DNA of 5,599 bases. Source: Fimenecus sp045611635. Lineage in GTDB: Bacteria > Bacillota > Clostridia > Oscillospirales > Acutalibacteraceae. Location: contig JAZKXL010000066.1 of NCBI GenBank assembly GCA_045611635.1, positions 1-5,599 of the forward strand, read 5' to 3'. The notes beneath the pieces are model-generated. The model ran no database searches and had not been told where the DNA came from. It worked only from the letters and a program-made list of their open reading frames with translations. This document shows positions 1-4,166 of this stretch, piece by piece. A program made the position numbers and the translations under genes. Numbering within the stretch: the stretch's first letter is position 1; every line of letters begins with the position of its first letter.

Positions 1-1804
1 AGAAGCAATAGCAAGTGAACTTTTTAAAGATATTGATAAAGATACAGTAGATTTTGTTGATAACTATGATGCTACAATGCAAGAGCCAACCTTGTTGCCT
101 GTAACATTCCCATCAATTCTTGTGAATGCAAATACTGTTATTGCTGTTGGTATGGCATCTTCAATATGCTCATTTAATCTTCGTGAGATTTGTGAAACAA
201 CAATTGGTCTTTTTAAAGATAAAGATTTTGATGTTATGGAAACTCTTAAAGCACCTGATTTTATTGGTGGTGGTAAGATTATCTATAACAATGACCAAAT
301 GGCTGAAATTTATCGTACAGGTCGTGGCGGATTTAAAGTAAGAGCAAAATATGAATATGACAAAGCAAACAACTGTATTGATATTACTGAAATTCCACCA
401 ACAACAACTGCCGAAGCAATTATTGATAAGGTTATTGAAAAAGTTAAGGCGAATGCAATTCGTGAAATCAGTGATATTCGTGATGAAACCGATAAAAAAG
501 GTCTTAAAATCACTATTGATTTAAAACGCGGTACTGATGCTGACAAGCTTATGCAAAAACTTTATAAAATGACAACTCTTGAAGATACATTCTCTTGCAA
601 CTTTAATGTGCTCATAGCAGGTGTTCCTCAAGTGCTTGGCGTTGCTGATTTGCTTACTGAGTGGATTGCATTCCGTACTGAGTGTGTAAATCGTCGTGTT
701 TACTTTGATTTAACAAAGGCAAAAGATAAATTACACCTTTTGTTAGGTCTTCAAAAAATTCTTCTTGATATTGATAAGGCAATTAAAATTGTCCGTGAAA
801 CTGAAGAAGAAGCTGAAGTTGTGCCTAACTTGATGATTGGTTTTGGTATTGATAAAATCCAAGCCGAATATGTTGCCGAAATCAAACTCCGTCACTTAAA
901 TCGAGAGTATATTCTTAAACGCCTTAAAGATATTGACGACCTTAAAAAGCAAATTGAAGATATGGAAGATATTCTTTCAAGCAAGGCAAGAGTTAAAAGA
1001 ATTATTGTTGATGAGCTTAAAGTTATCATTGATAAATATGGTAAAGATAGACGTAGCGAAATCATTTATTCTCAAGAAATTGAAGAAATTGAAGATGTAG
1101 CGGAAGAAATCCCTGATTACCCTGTAACATTGTTCTTCACTAAAGAGGGTTACTTTAAGAAAATCACTCCACTTTCACTTCGTATGAGTGGTGAGCATAA
1201 GCTTAAAGAAAGTGATGAGATTATCGCAACTGTTGAAACAACTAATAGTGTTGAGCTTATGTTCTTTACAAACAAATGTCAGGTTTATAAAACAAGGGCA
1301 AACGAGTTTGATGACACAAAGGCAAGTGTGCTTGGTGACTATGTAGCAACAAAGCTTCAAATGGAGCCGGATGAAACTGCAATTTATATGGCGGTTATTA
1401 AAGAGTACAAGGGCTATATGCTTTTCTTCTTCCAAAATGGTAAGGTTGCAAAGGTAGATATTGCCGCTTACGAAACAAAACAAAATCGTAAAAAACTTAT
1501 TAAAGCGTATTCCGATAAGAGTCCATTAGTTGCAGCAGTTTATGTTCCACAAGATAAAGAACTTCTTATGAAATCAACCGCAGGTAGATATTTGCTCTTT
1601 AATTCAGGTGCAATTTCCGCAAAAACCACAAAAGACACTCAGGGCGTTGCAGTAATGACACTTAAAAAAGGTCACCGCATTGATGAGGTAGCTGACTATG
1701 CTGAGGGTAGATTTGTAAAACCTGCTCGTTATAGAACAAAAACACTTCCATCAGCAGGTGCAATACTTAGTGCTGACGACCAAGGCGAACAACTCACATT
1801 TTAA
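1..1804 (+). CDS. parC: Type IIA DNA topoisomerase subunit A, ParC-like (5' partial)
   Basis: This is the DNA breakage-reunion subunit of topoisomerase IV or gyrase, which would pair with a ParE/GyrB ATPase to relax or decatenate DNA. The frame is open from base 2, giving 600 residues before the TAA at 1802-1804; the ATG at 77 is internal. The first residues align with E. coli GyrA around position 128 (IASELF, DKDTVDFVDNYD), so the active-site tyrosine (Tyr122) lies about six codons upstream of the window. Visible hallmarks are IAVGMAS (140-160), GRGGFKVRAK (about 320-349) and KYGKDRRSEI at the end of the coiled coil (1034-1063). The C-terminal beta-pinwheel (about 1112-1690) shows about four blade-like repeats (LFFTKEGYFKKI, LMFFTNKCQVYK, LFFFQNGKVAKV, KSTAGRYLLF), against six in GyrA. 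No GyrA box (QRRGGKG-like) is seen, which with the short tail favours a topoisomerase IV-type ParC over a true gyrase. Clostridial members are often labelled gyrA, so family membership is certain but the symbol is only likely. Confidence 0.9.
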   Translation, partial: EAIASELFKDIDKDTVDFVDNYDATMQEPTLLPVTFPSILVNANTVIAVGMASSICSFNLREICETTIGLFKDKDFDVMETLKAPDFIGGGKIIYNNDQMAEIYRTGRGGFKVRAKYEYDKANNCIDITEIPPTTTAEAIIDKVIEKVKANAIREISDIRDETDKKGLKITIDLKRGTDADKLMQKLYKMTTLEDTFSCNFNVLIAGVPQVLGVADLLTEWIAFRTECVNRRVYFDLTKAKDKLHLLLGLQKILLDIDKAIKIVRETEEEAEVVPNLMIGFGIDKIQAEYVAEIKLRHLNREYILKRLKDIDDLKKQIEDMEDILSSKARVKRIIVDELKVIIDKYGKDRRSEIIYSQEIEEIEDVAEEIPDYPVTLFFTKEGYFKKITPLSLRMSGEHKLKESDEIIATVETTNSVELMFFTNKCQVYKTRANEFDDTKASVLGDYVATKLQMEPDETAIYMAVIKEYKGYMLFFFQNGKVAKVDIAAYETKQNRKKLIKAYSDKSPLVAAVYVPQDKELLMKSTAGRYLLFNSGAISAKTTKDTQGVAVMTLKKGHRIDEVADYAEGRFVKPARYRTKTLPSAGAILSADDQGEQLTF

Positions 1805-1859
1805 ATTGGTTCTTTTTTCGCTATGCTTCCTTGCTCTCAACTCGCAGTATCAACATTCT

Positions 1860-1887
1860 AATGAATAATGAAAAATGAATAATTAAT
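1860..1887 (+). repeat. Heptad repeat array (AATGAAT type), copy A
   Basis: Four consecutive 7-bp units are visible: AATGAAT, AATGAAA, AATGAAT and AATTAAT. They run directly into the GTAGGGG hairpin. The reverse complement of the same array, ending in the same AATTAAT unit, is found at 2541-2573. Such AATGAATAATGAAT strings are, from memory, common intergenic repeats in gut Clostridia. No function is known to me. Confidence 0.6.
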
Positions 1888-1919
1888 GTAGGGGCGATTT
1901 GTGAATTACCCCTACATTA
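1884..1919. repeat. MITE-like palindrome with GTAGGGG/CCCCTAC arms
   Basis: Perfect 11-bp arms (TAATGTAGGGG at 1884-1894 and its complement at 1909-1919) enclose a 14-nt centre that pairs partly again (GATT/AATT with one wobble). No T-run follows on the + strand, so it is a poor intrinsic terminator. Together with the heptad array on its left it resembles a non-autonomous palindromic element of about 60 bp (1860-1919). No transposase or clear target-site duplication is seen. Confidence 0.5.
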
Positions 1920-1920
1920 T

Positions 1921-1953
1921 AAAAACAAAAAACCGACCGTAAAATACGGTCGG
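1921..1953 (-). terminator. Intrinsic terminator reading leftward
   Basis: A perfect 9-bp stem (CCGACCGTA at 1933-1941, TACGGTCGG at 1945-1953, AAA loop) is preceded on the + strand by A5-C-A6. On the - strand this is a GC-rich hairpin followed by T6-G-T5, a textbook rho-independent terminator. On the + strand the hairpin is followed by ACAGGCAG with no T-run, so it does not obviously terminate the topoisomerase transcript. No - strand protein gene feeds it; the candidate small RNA upstream would. Confidence 0.75.
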
Positions 1954-2043
1954 ACAGGCAGTTTCGCAAACGCAAATTAACCATTTGCTGCCTGCAAAAG
2001 TATTATGTGAAAATATAATATTAAAATTCATTGAAAAAAATAC
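1921..2043 (-). ncRNA. Candidate structured small RNA of about 120 nt
   Basis: Reading the - strand from a predicted start near 2043, an AU-rich leader of about 48 nt is followed by a compact fold. CAGGCA (1960-1955 of the + numbering) pairs with TGCCTG and closes two hairpins placed end to end: GCAAAT-GGTTA-ATTTGC and GTTT-GCG-AAAC. This gives a three-way junction with almost no unpaired bases (1955-1994). The terminator hairpin at 1933-1953 and a T-rich tail follow one base later. A promoter (TTGAAA, 16-nt spacer, TATAAA) sits at the right distance. No coding sequence with a convincing ribosome binding site lies in it, and no - strand gene lies downstream, so a cis-acting leader is unlikely. 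I do not recognise it as 6S, tmRNA, SRP RNA, 6C or a known riboswitch. Caveat: the hairpin after secG has the same leftward A-tract polarity, so the polarity alone is not proof. Confidence 0.42.
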
Positions 2044-2048
2044 CACTT

Positions 2049-2076
2049 TTTATAAAAAAACACTTGCATTTTTCAA
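2049..2076 (-). promoter_or_regulatory. Leftward sigma-A-type promoter for the candidate small RNA
   Basis: The - strand reads TTGAAA (+ coordinates 2076-2071), a 16-nt spacer, then TATAAA (2054-2049), predicting a start near 2043. The -35 box lies inside the spacer of the rightward secG promoter, so the two cannot easily be occupied together. In AT-rich DNA such matches arise by chance, hence moderate confidence. Confidence 0.45.
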
Positions 2077-2092
2077 AAGTGTATGATAATAT
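2064..2092 (+). promoter_or_regulatory. secG promoter (sigma-A type)
   Basis: TTGCAT (2064-2069), a 17-nt spacer and TAATAT (2087-2092) give a good housekeeping promoter with a predicted start near 2099, leaving a leader of about 36 nt before secG. A 6-bp inverted repeat, ACACTT (2060-2065) and AAGTGT (2077-2082), brackets the -35 area and is a possible operator. Confidence 0.65.
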
Positions 2093-2134
2093 ATTAGGGC
2101 TGTAAAGATTAAGAAGGTTTGGAGGTTACGAGAA

Positions 2135-2389
2135 ATGACAACATTACAAGTCGTATTTGGCATAGTTCTTATAATTTTGGCACTTGCTATCATTTTTCTT
2201 GTTATGGTACAAGAAAGCAATCAGCAGGGACTTTCAGGCGCTATTTCTGGTGGCTCTTCTGAATCATTCTTCGGTAAGAACAAAGGTAGAACTGATGAAG
2301 CTAAGAAAGTATTTATCACAAAAGTTCTTGCAACAGTATTTATGGTGCTTGCATTAGTTACTGTTGTAGTTTCATTGTTTGCTAAATAA
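2135..2389 (+). CDS. secG: Preprotein translocase subunit SecG
   Basis: SecG is the small accessory subunit of the SecYEG channel in the cytoplasmic membrane and assists SecA-driven export. The 84-residue product has the usual length and layout: a first membrane helix at about residues 4-25, the conserved cytoplasmic loop VQESNQQGLSGAISGGSSE (25-43) followed by FFGKNKGRTDE, and a second helix at about 63-82. The loop, with its Gly/Ser-rich segment and FFGK(N) motif, is diagnostic of the family. The ATG is preceded by GGAGGT (2121-2126) at 8 nt, an excellent ribosome binding site, and by its own promoter. In many Firmicutes secG is followed by rnr, smpB and ssrA; here it is followed 32 bp downstream by tRNA-Lys, so the local order differs from that common arrangement. 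Confidence 0.97.
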   Translation: MTTLQVVFGIVLIILALAIIFLVMVQESNQQGLSGAISGGSSESFFGKNKGRTDEAKKVFITKVLATVFMVLALVTVVVSLFAK

Positions 2390-2398
2390 AAATAAAAA

Positions 2399-2415
2399 TC
2401 CCGAACTTTTCGGGA
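2399..2415. terminator. Hairpin between secG and tRNA-Lys, weak terminator
   Basis: TCCCGAA-CTT-TTCGGGA forms a perfect 7-bp stem ten bases after the secG stop. On the + strand it is followed by AATATATGATCC, with no T-run, so termination of secG should be leaky. On the - strand it is followed by a T-rich tract (T5-A-T5-A-T3). It may protect the secG mRNA 3' end or mark the processing point between secG mRNA and the tRNA. Confidence 0.5.
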
Positions 2416-2421
2416 ATATAT

Positions 2422-2497
2422 GATCCACTAGCTCAGTTGGCAGAGCACTTGACTTTTAATCAAGGTGTCCGGAGTTCGAATCTCCGGTGGATCACCA
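2422..2497 (+). tRNA. tRNA-Lys (anticodon UUU), CCA encoded
   Basis: A complete cloverleaf is visible: acceptor stem GATCCAC/GTGGATC, D arm GCTC...GAGC with the AGTTGGCA loop, anticodon stem CTTGA/TCAAG around the loop CTTTTAA, with anticodon TTT at 2455-2457. The variable region is GTGTC and the T arm is CGGAG-TTCGAAT-CTCCG. Discriminator A is followed by an encoded CCA (2495-2497). The gene reads lysine codons AAA/AAG. No separate promoter fits in the short gap after secG, so it is probably co-transcribed with secG through the leaky hairpin. Confidence 0.97.
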
Positions 2498-2500
2498 AAT

Positions 2501-2529
2501 AAAAAACAGGTCTTATGACCTGTTTTTTT
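2501..2529. terminator. Strong bidirectional intrinsic terminator after tRNA-Lys
   Basis: CAGGTC (2507-2512), loop TTAT and GACCTG (2517-2522) form the core stem, extended by A6 on the left against T7 on the right. The symmetric A- and T-runs make it functional in both directions. It closes the secG-tRNA unit and should block read-through into the oxidoreductase gene. Confidence 0.9.
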
Positions 2530-2540
2530 ATTTGCATTAT

Positions 2541-2573
2541 TAATTATTCAATATTCATTATTCATTATTCATT
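2541..2573 (-). repeat. Heptad repeat array (AATGAAT type), inverted copy B
   Basis: On the + strand this reads ATTCAAT (2546-2552) then three perfect ATTCATT units (2553-2559, 2560-2566, 2567-2573), preceded by ATTAATT-like sequence. On the - strand it is AATGAAT three times, ATTGAAT, AATTAAT: the same series and same end unit as copy A at 1860-1887, in the opposite orientation. The GTAGGGG palindrome of copy A is absent here, so this looks like a partial or degenerate element. Confidence 0.6.
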
Positions 2574-2593
2574 TTGCATTTTGCGCTTAAATT

Positions 2594-2616
2594 TTGCCCA
2601 TACTATTATGGGTGAT
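2594..2616 (+). promoter_or_regulatory. Hairpin covering the ribosome binding site of the oxidoreductase gene
   Basis: The likely Shine-Dalgarno sequence GGGTGAT (2610-2616, matching the GGTGAT part of the anti-SD complement) lies a few bases before ATG 2621. CCCATA (2597-2602) pairs perfectly with TATGGG (2607-2612) around a CTAT loop, and the stem can extend to 2594-2615 through two G-T wobbles, hiding the SD. Alternatively TATTAT (2604-2609) is a -10 box with TTGCGC (2581-2586) 17 nt upstream, which would start the transcript too close to the SD. The two readings exclude each other. Confidence 0.35.
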
Positions 2617-2620
2617 TTTT

Positions 2621-3916
2621 ATGTTATCAGTATGGAGTGCAAATTCGCACTTTGAAAACTTTTTTGAACTTCAGGAAGATGTTAAAACTCAAGTTGCCAT
2701 TATTGGTGGCGGAATTGCGGGCTTACTTTGTGGTTATATGCTAAAACAACAGGGCGTTGACTGTGTAATTCTTGAGGCAAATAAAATTTGCAAAGGTGTA
2801 ACTCAAAATACAACTGCAAAAATTACATCTCAACACGGACTAATCTATGACAAGCTCATTAAGGGTTTTGGTATAGAAAAAGCGCAAATGTATTTACACG
2901 CAAATGAAAATGCGGTAAAAACATACCGTGAAATGTGTAAAAATATTGACTGTGATTTTGAGAATAAATCCAATTTTGTGTATTCAACAAACGATTTAAA
3001 AAAGATTGAAAAAGAGCTTCACGCCTTGGTACGACTTGGGTTTAATCCTGATTTTACAGGTGAAATTCCTATTCCCATTTCTATTGAGGGTGCAGTTGAG
3101 TTTTCTAACCAAGCACAATTTAATCCTTTAAAATTTTTGTCCCACATCTCAAAGAATTTGCAAATTTATGAGAATACAAAGGTTATTGAAATTCGTGGAA
3201 AACACGCCATCACTCAAAATCATAAAATTACTGCCGACTTTTTTATTGTTGCAACTCATTTTCCTTTTATGAACAAATTCGGCGGTTATTTTGTGAAAAT
3301 GTATCAGGAACGCTCTTATGTAATTGCCCTTGAAAATGGTGAAAAAATAGATGGAATGTATGTTGACGAGGCACAAAAGGGTATGTCCTTTCGCAACTAT
3401 AAAAACTATCTTCTTGTGGGTGGTGGTGACCATCGCACAGGCAAAGATGGTGGAAATTATACTGAACTTCGCACTTTTGCAAAAATCCATTATCCGTTAA
3501 GTCCTGAAGGATATCACTGGGCAACACAAGACTGTATGACATTAGACGGTGTGCCTTATATTGGTAGATATTCTAAGAAAATTCCGAACGTGCTTGTTGC
3601 AACGGGCTTTAATAAGTGGGGGATGACTGGTGCTTTGGTGTCAGCCCAAATTCTAACTGACATGGTCACAAACAAGAAAAACGATTACGAAGAACTTTTC
3701 ACACCGTCAAGAAGCGTAGTTACACCACAGCTTGCCGTAAATCTTTTTGAGTCAACAGTTGGACTTTTAACACCTTCAAGAAAAAGATGTCCCCACTTAG
3801 GGTGCGCACTAAAATGGAATAGTGCCGAGCACACTTGGGATTGTCCATGCCATGGCTCAAGATTTAGTGAAAAAGGTCAAGTTATCGAAAACCCCGCCAC
3901 CAACGATTTAAAATAG
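2621..3916 (+). CDS. FAD-dependent oxidoreductase with C-terminal Rieske [2Fe-2S] domain (YhfW-like)
   Basis: The predicted 431-residue cytoplasmic redox protein joins a DAO-type flavin oxidoreductase to a short Rieske iron-sulfur domain. The FAD-binding Rossmann motif is VAIIGGGIAG (GxGxxG at residues 29-34) with the ribose-binding Glu52 at the end of strand 2. Next comes the family signature TTAKITSQHGLIYDK, and later QDCMTLDGVPYIG and FNKWGMTGALVSAQIL, typical of the flavin domain's C-terminal part. The Rieske ligands are C390-P-H392 and C408-P-C-H411; C395 and C410 are placed to form the usual disulfide. The part of the Rieske domain before CPH is unusually short, as I recall for other clostridial members. 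Substrate and partner are unknown; the closest named relative I recall is B. subtilis YhfW, itself uncharacterised. ATG 2621 is preferred because GGGTGAT precedes it and the Rossmann strand follows about 24 residues later; a TTG at 2594 would add nine residues with no RBS. Confidence 0.92.
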   Translation: MLSVWSANSHFENFFELQEDVKTQVAIIGGGIAGLLCGYMLKQQGVDCVILEANKICKGVTQNTTAKITSQHGLIYDKLIKGFGIEKAQMYLHANENAVKTYREMCKNIDCDFENKSNFVYSTNDLKKIEKELHALVRLGFNPDFTGEIPIPISIEGAVEFSNQAQFNPLKFLSHISKNLQIYENTKVIEIRGKHAITQNHKITADFFIVATHFPFMNKFGGYFVKMYQERSYVIALENGEKIDGMYVDEAQKGMSFRNYKNYLLVGGGDHRTGKDGGNYTELRTFAKIHYPLSPEGYHWATQDCMTLDGVPYIGRYSKKIPNVLVATGFNKWGMTGALVSAQILTDMVTNKKNDYEELFTPSRSVVTPQLAVNLFESTVGLLTPSRKRCPHLGCALKWNSAEHTWDCPCHGSRFSEKGQVIENPATNDLK

Positions 3917-3950
3917 TTTCTTTTTCCGTAATATTTCATTAAATAAGAAA

Positions 3951-3986
3951 TGAAGTAGCGTTGCTATGAAGTACGCCTATGGCGTA
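3951..3986. repeat. Two tandem TGAAG-plus-hairpin modules
   Basis: Two units follow each other without a gap: TGAAG then TAGC-GTT-GCTA (3951-3966), and TGAAG then TACGCC-TAT-GGCGTA (3967-3986). Each is the same 5-nt spacer followed by a small perfect palindrome beginning and ending in TA, but the palindrome cores differ. This looks like a modular intergenic repeat of the kind seen in gut Clostridia (recalled, not checked). It lies 34 bp after the oxidoreductase stop. No strong T-tailed terminator is seen in 3917-4080, so these hairpins may also mark the transcript end. Confidence 0.5.
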
Positions 3987-4088
3987 AGAATTGCTTTATT
4001 AGTTTTTCCGCAATACTGCCGAATTCCATTTGTGCAAAGTGATAAATTTTTCAATATTAAATTCGTACACTATGCTATATGGAAATTG

Positions 4089-4117
4089 TTTACAACTTGT
4101 TAAAATTTTGATATACT
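4089..4117 (+). promoter_or_regulatory. Promoter of the secreted hydrolase gene (sigma-A type)
   Basis: TTTACA (4089-4094), a 17-nt spacer and TATACT (4112-4117) each match the consensus at five of six positions. The predicted start is near 4124, giving a leader of about 43 nt. An imperfect palindrome, AATTGT-TT-ACAACT (4084-4097), overlaps the -35 box and could be an operator. Confidence 0.65.
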
Positions 4118-4166
4118 ATATTAGTAAAATTCCGAGCAAAATAAATCTTTAAAAGGGGACTTTGCT

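Noticed and set aside
1175..1483. 102-residue open frame on the - strand
   Set aside because: It is the antisense shadow of the topoisomerase coding sequence, cysteine-rich with no RBS; the same goes for the frames at 310-546 (-), 3149-3490 (-) and 3267-3542 (-).
77..1804. ATG at 77 as the start of the topoisomerase gene
   Set aside because: The frame is open to the left edge and the residues before the ATG (IASELF, DKDTVDFVDNYD) are conserved family sequence, so the gene simply begins outside the window.
1933..1953. Terminator of the topoisomerase gene on the + strand
   Set aside because: No T-run follows on the + strand; the A-tract precedes the hairpin, so its polarity is leftward.
1886..1984. 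Small ORF of about 32 codons on the - strand starting at 1984 and running through the small RNA and terminator
   Set aside because: There is no convincing Shine-Dalgarno, it reads through a perfect terminator and the palindrome, and its residues resemble no protein I know.
2546..2573. CRISPR-like array from the evenly spaced ATTCATT units
   Set aside because: Seven-base units with no spacers are a simple tandem repeat, not direct repeats with unique spacers.
2594..3916. TTG at 2594 as start of the oxidoreductase
   Set aside because: It has no ribosome binding site, lies in a hairpin arm, and adds nine residues not needed by the Rossmann fold; ATG 2621 has GGGTGAT upstream.
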